Below the pieces are notes generated by a model. The model saw only the letters and a list, made by a program, of their open reading frames with translations. It made no database searches and had not been told where the DNA came from. From JADFAK01 sp047615865 (GTDB lineage: Bacteria; Bacteroidota; Bacteroidia; Flavobacteriales_D; Sanyastnellaceae), in assembly GCA_047615865.1 (NCBI GenBank), contig JBLHIB010000123.1, forward strand, positions 1 to 9,842: a stretch of 9,842 nt of DNA, read 5' to 3'. Shown here piece by piece: positions 1 to 7,779 of the stretch. Made by a program: the position numbers and the translations under genes. The stretch's first letter is position 1; each line of letters starts with the position of its first letter.

Positions 1-2601
1 AGCCAAGCTGGGGGTTTCTCTCCTCCGGATGTCAGCGGAGCTGTTGGGCCCAATCACTATGTTCAAATGGTGAATGTGGCGATGGAGATTTATGATCTAG
101 AAGGGAATTCTTTGTGGGGACCAACGGTTCTTTCTCAAATATTCCCAAGTGCCAACAATGCAGGAGATCCAATTGTACTTTATGATGAAGCGGCCGACAG
201 ATGGTTTATTTCTCAGTTTCAATTTGACAATACAATCCGTGTAGGAATTAGCCAAACGCCAGATCCAACAGGAGCTTGGTATTGGTATTCTTACCAATTT
301 CCGAGTTTTCCTGATTATCCGAAATACAGTGTCTGGTCAGATGGATATTACGTAAGCTCGAATATGGGCGGTACGAACTCGGCAGTTTTTGAGCGTGAAA
401 AGATGCTTGTTGGAGACGCGACGGCTCAGGCGATTTTACTTCAAACTCCAAATCAAGGAACTTCAGGGTTTAGAACAGCCTTGCCAGTAGATTTGGAAGG
501 AACGCAAGATCCCAACAGACCAGCGATGATCATCAATTGCAATGACGATGGTTGGGGGTCACAGACAGGAGATCACTTAAGAATTTGGGAATTTGATGTT
601 GACTGGGACACACCAGGAAACAGCTCTTTGGATGAGCTTATCACTTTAGATGTAGAAGGATTTGACGCTGTTTTTCCTGGGTTTGGATTCAACAATATAG
701 ACCAACCGGGAGCTGAGAATTCTTTGGATGCTATTGGAGACGGACTTATGTTTCCAGCCAAGTTTAGAGATTTCGGATCACACCAAAGCTTGGTTGTTTG
801 CCATTCAGTTCAAGTAGATGACAACGGTCGAGCAGGAGTGAGATGGTATGAACTGCGTGATGAGGGATCGGGATGGAGTGTTTATCAAACAGGAACCTAT
901 GCTCCTGGTTCAGATGACGCAAGTCGCTGGATGGGATCCATTGGAATAGATGCCGCTGGAAATATTTCCATTGCTTATTCTGTGTCTAGTACAACGATTT
1001 ATCCAGGCTTAAGATTTACTGGTCGTTATGCTTCAGATCCACTTGGTGATATGACTTTAGCCGAATGTGTTATTCAAGATGGTGCTGGAACTCAGAATGG
1101 AAATAGATGGGGCGACTACGCGCAAATGACTGTTGACCCGGTAGATGGATTTACATTTTGGTTCTCAGGAGAGTACACCCGAAACTCGGGTGGATCTTGG
1201 GGTACAAAAATTGCTGCATGGCAATTGCAAACCCCAGCAGCCATTGATTTAGGAGCTTTGGAGATTGTAGAGCCAAATAGTGGAGATTTAACAGCGACTG
1301 AAGAAGTAACGGTCACCATTCGTAACTATGGTCTTGAAGATCAATCCAATTTCGACGTTAACTACCAAGTAGATGGTGGAACCATTGTTACAGAAACCTT
1401 CACTGGGACTTTGGCTGTTGGCGAAGAGGCAGATTTTACTTTTCTTACTACCACTGACATGCTCAACTTTGGCTCTTATGACATAGTCGCTTTTACATCT
1501 GTTGATGGCGATGGTTGGGAGCCTAATGATGACGTTTCTAAGACAGTAATTCATTATTTCCTTCAGGATGTTGGCGTGGTGAGTTTGATTGCACCAATCA
1601 CTCAATCGCAGAGCACAGATGCTGAAACAGTAACAATAGAGATCACAAACTTTGGTGCCAATCCAGCTTCAAATTTTCCGATTACTATGGAGTTTAATGG
1701 TGGAACACCAATCATGGAAACAGTAACTGCGACAGTTAACTCGCAAGAGAGCATTCAGTATACTTTTGATGCTACAGTCGACATGGAAGAAATAGGAGAT
1801 TATGATTTCTACTTTTACACTTCGCTTATGGGTGATGGTGATGTTTCGAATGACCCATATGCCTCAATGGTTGAGAATTTAATTCCGGTTTACTGCACAG
1901 GGAATTCCGATTGCTCTTCGGATGGCGATGCTATTTTGAATGTTACTTTGAACACAATTGATAACGATAGCCAATGCAGTGACGGTTCATATGGAGATTA
2001 TACCAACCTCTCGACTGATATTGCTCAAGGGGGTTCGTATACCTTTTCTTCTGCTGTTGGTTATGACGATCATTTTGTTTCGATGTGGATCGATCTAGAC
2101 GACAGTTATAGCTTCTCAGCCAATGAGAGATTTGTTAATGCTTTGTCATGTGTTACTGCTGGAACTCCAGCAAGTGAGAGTGTTATTTTTTCACTTGACT
2201 TGCCTTTGGGAATGCATGTGATGCGAGTAAGAACAACATATGATAACGACGGCGCATTGGATCCATGTGCCGACCAAGAATGGGGTGAAACAGAAGATTA
2301 CACGATCAACATCGTTGAGCCTTTGCCTGACAATCTAGCGCGATTAGATCAAGCATTTAATCTCAATATTACACAGAACAGTGATGCAAGTGAATTGGCT
2401 ATTAAGGTTTCTGGATACACAGGAGCTTATCAAGTCATGCTGATTGATGCAACGGGCCGATTGATCCGTGAATCTAAGTTTACAGCTGATGGCAACCATA
2501 CAGAGCGCATGGACACACATGCATTGGTTCAGGGCACTTATCTGGTTGTTGTTACAGCCGATATATTCCGTCAAACCAAGAAGATGATAATCGCTAGATA
2601 G
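1..2601 (+). CDS. Secreted multidomain protein with GEVED domain and T9SS C-terminal sorting domain (5' partial)
   Basis: The frame is open to the window edge. Residues encoded by 1-66 include PPDVSGAVGPNHYVQMVN, a stretch typical of conserved N-terminal regions of Bacteroidota secreted proteins, so the ATG at 67 is internal and the true start with its signal peptide lies upstream. Numbering from position 67: residues 1-390 form a large beta-rich region (DPIVLYDEAADRWFISQF near the start). Residues about 391-495 and 499-603 are two related CARDB-like adhesion modules. Residues about 609-749 form a Cys-containing GEVED domain ending in GETEDYTI. Residues about 760-844 form a type IX secretion sorting domain ending GTYLVVV...KKMIIAR. 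Inference: the protein is exported by Sec, crosses the outer membrane through T9SS, and is released or anchored at the cell surface. No catalytic motif was recognised, so adhesion or an unknown hydrolytic role are both possible. A strong terminator follows the stop codon. Confidence 0.9.
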   Translation, partial: SQAGGFSPPDVSGAVGPNHYVQMVNVAMEIYDLEGNSLWGPTVLSQIFPSANNAGDPIVLYDEAADRWFISQFQFDNTIRVGISQTPDPTGAWYWYSYQFPSFPDYPKYSVWSDGYYVSSNMGGTNSAVFEREKMLVGDATAQAILLQTPNQGTSGFRTALPVDLEGTQDPNRPAMIINCNDDGWGSQTGDHLRIWEFDVDWDTPGNSSLDELITLDVEGFDAVFPGFGFNNIDQPGAENSLDAIGDGLMFPAKFRDFGSHQSLVVCHSVQVDDNGRAGVRWYELRDEGSGWSVYQTGTYAPGSDDASRWMGSIGIDAAGNISIAYSVSSTTIYPGLRFTGRYASDPLGDMTLAECVIQDGAGTQNGNRWGDYAQMTVDPVDGFTFWFSGEYTRNSGGSWGTKIAAWQLQTPAAIDLGALEIVEPNSGDLTATEEVTVTIRNYGLEDQSNFDVNYQVDGGTIVTETFTGTLAVGEEADFTFLTTTDMLNFGSYDIVAFTSVDGDGWEPNDDVSKTVIHYFLQDVGVVSLIAPITQSQSTDAETVTIEITNFGANPASNFPITMEFNGGTPIMETVTATVNSQESIQYTFDATVDMEEIGDYDFYFYTSLMGDGDVSNDPYASMVENLIPVYCTGNSDCSSDGDAILNVTLNTIDNDSQCSDGSYGDYTNLSTDIAQGGSYTFSSAVGYDDHFVSMWIDLDDSYSFSANERFVNALSCVTAGTPASESVIFSLDLPLGMHVMRVRTTYDNDGALDPCADQEWGETEDYTINIVEPLPDNLARLDQAFNLNITQNSDASELAIKVSGYTGAYQVMLIDATGRLIRESKFTADGNHTERMDTHALVQGTYLVVVTADIFRQTKKMIIAR
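1240..1875 (+). repeat. Tandem pair of CARDB-like modules within the secreted protein gene
   Basis: Two adjacent segments of about 105 codons, offset by 321 bases (107 codons), encode the same pattern. Each has an opening strand (IDLGALEIV / QDVGVVSLI), then EEVTVTIRNYG / ETVTIEITNFG, then SNFDVNYQVDGG / SNFPITMEFNGG, a TETFTG / METVTA strand and a closing Y-D-rich strand followed by GDG. Similarity is at protein level; the DNA has diverged, so this is an old module duplication and not a recent repeat. Confidence 0.65.
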
Positions 2602-2621
2602 CAATTGGAATAATACGGTTG

Positions 2622-2650
2622 AAAATAGGCGGGCTTGTCCCGCCTATTTT
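2622..2650 (+). terminator. Strong intrinsic terminator after the secreted protein gene
   Basis: A perfect 12-bp stem, AAAATAGGCGGG paired with CCCGCCTATTTT, encloses a 5-base loop CTTGT and begins 20 bases after the TAG stop. The 3' arm ends in TTTT and is followed by TATTT. The A-rich left flank would also give a U-tract on the minus strand, so it could work in both directions, but no minus-strand gene ends here. Confidence 0.88.
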
Positions 2651-2837
2651 TATTTGCGCTTGTCGCTGATAAAATCCCACATAATTTTCCAGGGGTTCTA
2701 ATGCTCATGTGTAAGGTGGCTGAGAGGGGAGAATCATTATTAAGCAGGTTATTAAAAACATCTGTTGCAATTTGTTTCGTACTAATCCGCTTTGTGTTGT
2801 TCCTTTGTCCTCGGAAAGAACAATTGTCACCATGAAA

Positions 2838-2871
2838 CATTTCTTTGCAAATGAAGCAAAGATTGGAAATG
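2838..2871 (+). other. Inverted repeat upstream of the FKBP isomerase gene
   Basis: TCTTTGC (2842-2848) and GCAAAGA (2856-2862) form a perfect 7-bp inverted repeat around the 7-base spacer AAATGAA. CATT (2838-2841) can additionally pair with AATG (2868-2871) across a 5-base bulge. There is no T-tract after it, so it is not a convincing terminator. Its position directly before the putative -35 element fits an operator or an mRNA-independent DNA site, which is inference only. Confidence 0.35.
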
Positions 2872-2890
2872 GTAAAAATTAAAATATTAT
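2863..2890 (+). promoter_or_regulatory. Possible promoter of the FKBP isomerase gene
   Basis: TTGGAA (2863-2868) and TATTAT (2885-2890) are 16 bases apart and lie just upstream of the ATG at 2907. This resembles a general sigma-70 promoter more than the Bacteroidota consensus (TTG, then TAnnTTTG). The call is weak because the region is very AT-rich and the implied leader is only about 10 bases. A hairpin abuts the -35-like element on its upstream side. Confidence 0.25.
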
Positions 2891-2906
2891 ACGGAACCTA
2901 TTGCAT

Positions 2907-3353
2907 ATGAAAATTGAAAACGGAAGTACAGTAACGCTCACCTATTCTTTGCGTGTTGAAGGATTCGATGGTGAGGTATGGGAACAAATTCCAAATGAAG
3001 ATCCAATGGTTATTGTCGTTGGAAAAGGAGAGGTGCTAGAAAAATTTGAGAAATCCTTAGTTGGGCAAGAAAAGGGTGACAAATTCCAAGTCATGATTTC
3101 TTGTGATGATGCTTACGGACCAGAAGATCCAGAAGCTATTTTTGAATTACCAAAAGACTCTGTTAAACTAGATGATGATGCAGATGATGAGGATTTTATG
3201 GAAGGAGAGCTTGTGTCATTTCAGGTTGAAGGTGAAGAGTTGTATGGAGTGATCGTCGAGTATGACCTCAACAAAGTGACCGTAGATTGCAATCATCCAT
3301 TTGCAGATGAAGACTTGTATTTTGACATTAAAATTATTGATGTTTCTGTTTAG
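2907..3353 (+). CDS. SlyD-like FKBP-type peptidyl-prolyl cis-trans isomerase
   Basis: A 148-residue protein with no signal peptide, so probably a cytoplasmic prolyl isomerase and folding helper. The ATG at 2907 is preferred over the in-frame TTG two codons upstream. The SlyD pattern is visible: an N-terminal strand (NGSTVTLTYSLRV, residues 6-18), V-V-G-K-G-E-V-L-E-K-F-E (37-48) corresponding to the family's hydrophobic G-x-G / glycine-to-helix segment, GQEKGDKF (53-60), the DDAYG motif (67-71), an insert-in-flap region about residues 72-130, and a closing strand VDCNHPFADEDLYFDIKIIDV. An acidic stretch lies at residues 89-101. Unlike E. coli SlyD it ends right after the FKBP fold and has no His/Cys-rich metal-binding tail. 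It has its own gaps on both sides (253 and 210 bases), so it is probably monocistronic. Family assignment is firm; the cellular client is unknown. Confidence 0.88.
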   Translation: MKIENGSTVTLTYSLRVEGFDGEVWEQIPNEDPMVIVVGKGEVLEKFEKSLVGQEKGDKFQVMISCDDAYGPEDPEAIFELPKDSVKLDDDADDEDFMEGELVSFQVEGEELYGVIVEYDLNKVTVDCNHPFADEDLYFDIKIIDVSV

Positions 3354-3563
3354 TTCGTGATTATTGGAAAGGTTTTGTTTGTTAAACTTTCAAAGAGCCT
3401 TTACCCAGTACAATCTTATATTTTGTTTTGCGTTCACGAAGAGAAAAGTGAGTTTGGGGTGTAACTTTAGAGAGAGTTATTGGTCTTGACAATTGCATAA
3501 GCAACCAATTGATTTTAAAATATCATTGATTGCATACCTATTTTAAACACAACGGAACTATTT

Positions 3564-5894
3564 ATGAAAAACTTATTTATCGCCGCTCTCATGCTCTTTA
3601 GTGTGGTGGGGATGTCTCAAGAAAAATACACCTTGAGCGGCGCAGTTATGGATTCTTCGACGGGAGAAGAATTAATTGGAGCAACTATTTATGATGCAGC
3701 TTCAGCGTCCGGAACAAACACAAATGTTTATGGATTCTTTTCATTGAGTCTGCCTGCGGGTCAATACGACATTACCATTTCCTACATCGGATACAATAAT
3801 TTTGTTCAAGAAATAGATTTGACCAAAGACGTCAAATTGGATTTTGAGCTCATTCCCTCGAGCATAGAAATTGGCACTGCTGTCATCGAGGGAACCAATG
3901 ATGCTGTTGAGAACGTTGAAGGAGTCGAAATGAGCAAGGTCAAGATGAGCATGGACGCCATCAAGAAGATTCCTGCATTCATGGGTGAGGTCGATGTGAT
4001 CAAAGCGATTCAGATGTTGCCAGGAGTGCAGACAGTCGGAGAAGGCAATAGCGGATTTTACGTAAGGGGAGGAGCAGTTGATCAAAACCTTATTCTCTTG
4101 GATGAATCGGCAGTTTACAACGCCTCCCATTTATTGGGATTCTTTTCGGTTTTTAACCCAGATGCGATCAAGGATGTTCAGTTGTACAAAGGAGGAATAC
4201 CAGCTCGTTATGGTGGCCGACTCTCTTCTGTATTGGATATTAGAATGCGCGAAGGAAACAATAAGACCTATTGTGCAGAAGGAGGATTAGGGACTGTATC
4301 TTCTCGATTGACTTTGACAGGCCCAATTGTAAAAGACAAAGGTGCTTTCTTGATTTCTGGACGACGAACTTATGCCGATGTGTTTCTCAAGTTATCAAAG
4401 GAGCCGGGTATCAAGGATACCAAGTTGTACTTCTATGACCTCAATGCCAAAGCCAATTATAAGCTAGGAGAAAACGACCGTTTATTCCTTTCAGGATATT
4501 TCGGGCGAGATGTTTCTGGTTTCAATGACCTGTTCAGGATAGAATGGGGAAATGCAACTGGAACTGCTCGATGGAACCATATTTTTGGCAATAAACTGTT
4601 CTCGAATTTGACATTTGTTTATTCGAAGTTTGACTATGTCTTGGCTCAAGAAAATGATGATATTGGATTTCGATGGGACTCAGACATTGAAGATATTTCT
4701 TTAAAATATGACTTCACCTATTACTTAAATCCGAACAACACCTTGGAATTTGGAATAATGGGAACGAAGAGGCAAGTAGACCCGGGGTTTGCTCGAAGCA
4801 CAGGAGAAACCGTTGTGTTCAACGCGCTTAAAATACCTGAAAGTAATGCTCTGGAAACAGGAATATATGTTTCGAATGAGCAAAGTATTACAGACGCACT
4901 CACAGCTGTTTATGGAGTGAGGTTCTCAACCTTTTCTAATATGGGTGCAGGGACTCAGTGGAATTATGATACTGACTTCAACCCTACCGATTCAGTTAAT
5001 TACGAAAGTTGGGATATCTACAACACGTTTACGAATTGGGAGCCACGAGTTGGTTTGAATTTACGCGTTGGCAAAGGAAAGTCGGTAAAAGCAAGTTATA
5101 ATCGCACAGCGCAGTACATCCAACTCGCTTCGAATTCAACTGCTTCATCACCATTGGATATATGGTTTCCAGCGAGTCCGAATGTTAAACCTCAACAGGC
5201 TGACCAAGTCGCTGTTGGATACTTTCAAAATTTCTTTGAGAATACACTAGAGGGTTCATTGGAGTTCTACTATAAGAAAATGAACAATGCCATTGACTTC
5301 AAAAACCACGCAGAGCTTTTGTTGAATAAACACATCGAAGGCGAGTTGAGGTTTGGAGACGCACGATCCTATGGAATGGAGTTCATGCTGCGAAAGCAAG
5401 AAGGTCGGTTGACTGGATTGGTGAGTTACACCCTAGCCCGAACGGAAAGAAGAATTCCTGACGTGCAGGAAGCATGGTATCCGACGAAATACGACAAGAC
5501 GCATGACATTTCTGCGCTGTTGTCCTTTGCTATTACCGACCGTTTGACTGTCGGTGCCAACTGGGTATACTCAACCGGAGCAGCCGTAACAATGCCTACA
5601 GGACGATTTGAGTACATGGGTGAATTGGTACCGGTGTATTCTGAACGAAATGCACAAAGAATGCCGGCTTACCACCGAGGTGATATCTCAATAAGTTGGA
5701 CTTCGAAAAAATCAGCTACTCGCAAGTGGGAAGGAGAATGGGTGTTGTCGGTTTACAATGTATATTACAGAAAGAACCCATATTCGATCAACTTCATTCA
5801 GGATGAGAACGACCCTAACAAGGCGTATGCGGAAATGACTTATCTACTTCCGATTCTTCCTGCGATTACTTACAACTTCAAAATTTGCAAATAA
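3564..5894 (+). CDS. TonB-dependent outer-membrane receptor with carboxypeptidase-regulatory-like N-terminal domain
   Basis: A 776-residue outer-membrane transporter expected to take up a ligand using energy from TonB/ExbBD. Residues 1-18 are a signal peptide (LFIAALMLFSVVGMSQ, likely cleaved near S18-Q19). Residues about 22-105 are a CarboxypepD_reg-like domain (LSGAVMDSSTGEELIGATIY, then YDITISYIGY). Residues about 125-230 are the plug: IQMLPGVQTVGEGNSGFYVRGG, NLILLDE, DVQLYKGGIPARYGGRLSSV. The remainder is a beta-barrel ending in LLPILPAITYNFKICK. It lacks a terminal aromatic residue, which is usual for barrel proteins; the last strand may end at Phe773 or Ile774. There is no SusD partner; the next gene is DUF4249, a common Bacteroidota pairing for this receptor subgroup. 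The stop codon overlaps the next start (TAATG), indicating coupling. The substrate cannot be read from the sequence: siderophore, peptide or glycan are all possible. Confidence 0.93.
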   Translation: MKNLFIAALMLFSVVGMSQEKYTLSGAVMDSSTGEELIGATIYDAASASGTNTNVYGFFSLSLPAGQYDITISYIGYNNFVQEIDLTKDVKLDFELIPSSIEIGTAVIEGTNDAVENVEGVEMSKVKMSMDAIKKIPAFMGEVDVIKAIQMLPGVQTVGEGNSGFYVRGGAVDQNLILLDESAVYNASHLLGFFSVFNPDAIKDVQLYKGGIPARYGGRLSSVLDIRMREGNNKTYCAEGGLGTVSSRLTLTGPIVKDKGAFLISGRRTYADVFLKLSKEPGIKDTKLYFYDLNAKANYKLGENDRLFLSGYFGRDVSGFNDLFRIEWGNATGTARWNHIFGNKLFSNLTFVYSKFDYVLAQENDDIGFRWDSDIEDISLKYDFTYYLNPNNTLEFGIMGTKRQVDPGFARSTGETVVFNALKIPESNALETGIYVSNEQSITDALTAVYGVRFSTFSNMGAGTQWNYDTDFNPTDSVNYESWDIYNTFTNWEPRVGLNLRVGKGKSVKASYNRTAQYIQLASNSTASSPLDIWFPASPNVKPQQADQVAVGYFQNFFENTLEGSLEFYYKKMNNAIDFKNHAELLLNKHIEGELRFGDARSYGMEFMLRKQEGRLTGLVSYTLARTERRIPDVQEAWYPTKYDKTHDISALLSFAITDRLTVGANWVYSTGAAVTMPTGRFEYMGELVPVYSERNAQRMPAYHRGDISISWTSKKSATRKWEGEWVLSVYNVYYRKNPYSINFIQDENDPNKAYAEMTYLLPILPAITYNFKICK

Positions 5895-6733
5895 TGAGAA
5901 AGTCTAGATATACATTAGTAGCTATAGCCGTTCTAGCAATTTTGCAATCGTGCACGGAGCGCATCGAATTGGATCTCAATGATGAGGATTCTCAGCGTAT
6001 GGTAGTTGAAGGTTGGATTACCAACGAAGAGATGAAGCATGAGATTGAGCTTACGGAGACGACTAGCTATTTTTTCGAAGAGGCAGCTCCGAGAGTTAGT
6101 GGTGCAACTGTAACGATAACCGATGGTGATTCCACTTGGGACCTAGACGAAGAGGAGCCAGGTAAGTATAGAACGCCTCTAATCACTCCTCAGACCGACA
6201 AATGGTACACACTTACCATCAACCACGATGGAGAAGAGTATACAGCAACGAGTTATATGCGTCCTACCTTTCCTTTGGATAGTCTGAATGTGCGAGTTCT
6301 TGATCCATTAGAAGAGTTTGGATTTCCAGCTGATCCCTATTACAGCGTGCGTATTTGGACACAAGAAGTGCCAGGAACAGGTGATAGTTACATGTGGACG
6401 ATGAACGTTAACAGTGAGTCGGTGAGAGATACTTTGAACGAACTTTCGTTTGTAAATGATGATCTGTACGACGGCATATATGTTCCAGATGTGGAAATTC
6501 ATTCACTAGAAATTGATATTGAAGCAACAATTGGTGATACTGTGGAAGTAATTCAATGGAATATTGGAAGAGAAGGCTATGATGTATTTGTTGGTATTCT
6601 GAATGAGACTGCTTTCAATGGCGGTTTGTTTGATGCGCCTCCAGCAAATGTGAATACCAACATTAGCAACGGAGCTGTGGGATACTTTGGAGCAGCAGGG
6701 GTGACCAGGAGGTCTACGATCATCAATGAGTAG
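5894..6733 (+). CDS. DUF4249 family outer-membrane lipoprotein
   Basis: A 279-residue lipoprotein. The ATG at 5894 shares its A with the receptor's TAA stop, which fixes the start and implies translational coupling. The N-terminus RKSRYTLVAIAVLAILQSC carries a lipobox with the lipidated Cys at residue 20, followed by TERIELDLND, the usual opening of DUF4249 proteins. Next comes a beta-sandwich-like region: MVVEGWITNE (about 37-46), VSGATVTITDGD, GKYRTP, WYTLTINHDGEEYTA. The C-terminal part includes NVNTNISNGAVGYFGAAGV, which matches the family's conserved ending. Known context: DUF4249 genes usually sit directly after a TonB-dependent receptor of this type, so the protein is probably a surface-exposed partner of the receptor, by loose analogy with SusD. 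Its molecular function is not established. About 117 bases separate it from ftsX, with only a weak hairpin and no clear terminator. Confidence 0.88.
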   Translation: MRKSRYTLVAIAVLAILQSCTERIELDLNDEDSQRMVVEGWITNEEMKHEIELTETTSYFFEEAAPRVSGATVTITDGDSTWDLDEEEPGKYRTPLITPQTDKWYTLTINHDGEEYTATSYMRPTFPLDSLNVRVLDPLEEFGFPADPYYSVRIWTQEVPGTGDSYMWTMNVNSESVRDTLNELSFVNDDLYDGIYVPDVEIHSLEIDIEATIGDTVEVIQWNIGREGYDVFVGILNETAFNGGLFDAPPANVNTNISNGAVGYFGAAGVTRRSTIINE

Positions 6734-6850
6734 CCAATTGGAAATATGAGATTGTGTGTTTAATTGCACATTTCAACACCTGTACGTTCACCACTTCAAT
6801 GCACGATACGCGTTACTTTCACGTTATTTCCGAAATTCGATTCCAGAATT

Positions 6851-7720
6851 ATGGCGAAAAAAACAAAGTCGAAAGGCAACGCAATCATGAATATCAGCAC
6901 CATCGTGGGCATCACACTTGTGCTGACTACCGTGGGACTAATGGCTATGGTTTTCCTATTGGCCGAAGGAATTGGTAGAGACTTCAAAGAAGGTCTTGTC
7001 GTTCAGGTCATGCTCGAAGACGGTCTTCCTGATTCAGAAGCGCAATTCATTCGAAAATCACTGGATACCAAGCATTATACAAGCGAGGTGAAGTATATCT
7101 CACAAGAAGAAGCCTTGCGCTTGGAAACTGAAAGGTTGGGAGAAGACTTCATGAATATTCTCGACGAAATCCCTTTTCCAGCATCTTTTGATATTCGTGT
7201 CCTTCCTGACTATACTCGCCCTGATAGCGTAGAATGGGTTGCGAGTGAAATTCAAGCAATGCAAGGAGTTGATCAAGTGATTTACCATCCTGTGAAATTT
7301 GCTAAGGTGAACGAAAACATGGGTAAAATCAGCCTTGGTTTGGGGATTCTGATGATTTTATTGCTGTTTATTGCCGTTGCACTCATCAATAACACCATCC
7401 GATTGGCCGTTTTTTCAAAGCGATTGATCATCAAATCGATGCAGCTTGTAGGTGCGACACATTCATTTATTCGCCGACCATTCATTCGACAAATGGTCTG
7501 GTTGGGAATTGTATCGGCGGCCATTACAACAGGACTTATTTCGGGGCTACTCTATATGATGCGCACTGATTTCCCTGAGGTTCCAGAGGTACTCATGTCT
7601 GATGGTTCTTACCTTATTCTAGTCGCCTTGATCTTTGTTATGGGCATCCTTATCTCATGGATGAGCACCTATCTTGCAGTGACTCGATTCATCCGAAGTA
7701 AGCAAGATCAGCTTTATTAA
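6851..7720 (+). CDS. ftsX: Cell division protein FtsX (ABC transporter-like permease)
   Basis: A 289-residue inner-membrane protein. With the ATPase FtsE it is known to couple cell division to peptidoglycan hydrolase activation. ATG 6851 (MAKKTKSKGN) is the first in-frame ATG. Topology read from the sequence: TM1 about 15-39, a periplasmic domain about 40-159, TM2 about 160-184, TM3 about 215-237, TM4 about 254-277. Family marks are the periplasmic IPFPASFDIRV segment (residues 107-117) and the cytoplasmic NTIRLAVFSKR...MQLVGATHSFIRRPF segment (181-211), diagnostic of FtsX. ftsE is not adjacent, which is common in Bacteroidota. A 6-bp inverted repeat (AGCTTT/AAAGCT, 7710-7728) overlaps the stop codon but lacks a T-tract. 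The gene is followed after 59 bases by DUF3098 and then uppP, the conserved order in this phylum, which implies a shared role in wall growth or division. Confidence 0.93.
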   Translation: MAKKTKSKGNAIMNISTIVGITLVLTTVGLMAMVFLLAEGIGRDFKEGLVVQVMLEDGLPDSEAQFIRKSLDTKHYTSEVKYISQEEALRLETERLGEDFMNILDEIPFPASFDIRVLPDYTRPDSVEWVASEIQAMQGVDQVIYHPVKFAKVNENMGKISLGLGILMILLLFIAVALINNTIRLAVFSKRLIIKSMQLVGATHSFIRRPFIRQMVWLGIVSAAITTGLISGLLYMMRTDFPEVPEVLMSDGSYLILVALIFVMGILISWMSTYLAVTRFIRSKQDQLY

Positions 7721-7753
7721 GAAAAGCTTACATATTTTAACGAAGCGGCTTTC

Positions 7754-7761
7754 TATATTTG
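7754..7761 (+). promoter_or_regulatory. Bacteroidota-type -7 element for the DUF3098 gene
   Basis: TATATTTG is an exact match to the TAnnTTTG -7 consensus of Bacteroidota housekeeping promoters. It lies 18 bases before the ATG at 7780, so transcription would start about 12-14 bases before the start codon. No clear TTG is found at the expected -33 distance (around 7731-7737), so the call rests on one element. It would let DUF3098 and possibly uppP be transcribed apart from ftsX. Confidence 0.4.
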
Positions 7762-7779
7762 CCGTTCAAGACCAAGACC

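Noticed and set aside
2599..2618. Similar sequence just after two stop codons: TAGCAATTGGAATA here and TAGCCAATTGGAAATA at 6731-6746.
   Set aside because: Only nine bases are identical, AT-rich CAATTGGAA-type words recur elsewhere, and no function is suggested.
2690..2740. Segment with GGGGTTC, GGTGGCTGAGAGG and GGGAGAATCA resembling a TPP riboswitch (or a Ser-tRNA D-arm).
   Set aside because: The second half of the TPP motif (CTGA...GGxTAATxCCxGCG...AGGGA) is absent, no cloverleaf can be drawn, and the next gene is a prolyl isomerase with no thiamine link.
2635..2835. Open reading frame of 66 codons on the plus strand in the gap after the secreted protein gene.
   Set aside because: It begins inside the terminator hairpin, has no recognisable domain, and its composition looks non-coding. 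A 16-codon ATG frame at 2832 is likewise unconvincing.
3486..3521. TTGACA upstream of the TonB receptor gene as a -35 element.
   Set aside because: No acceptable -10 or TAnnTTTG element lies at 16-20 bases; the AT-rich candidates are at the wrong spacing.
6731..6774. Weak inverted repeat (GAAATATG...CACATTTC) after the DUF4249 gene as a terminator.
   Set aside because: The stem has several mismatches, a long loop, and no T-tract.
7710..7728. AGCTTT/AAAGCT hairpin overlapping the ftsX stop as a terminator.
   Set aside because: It is a short AT-rich stem without a following T-tract, and the downstream genes belong to the same conserved cluster.
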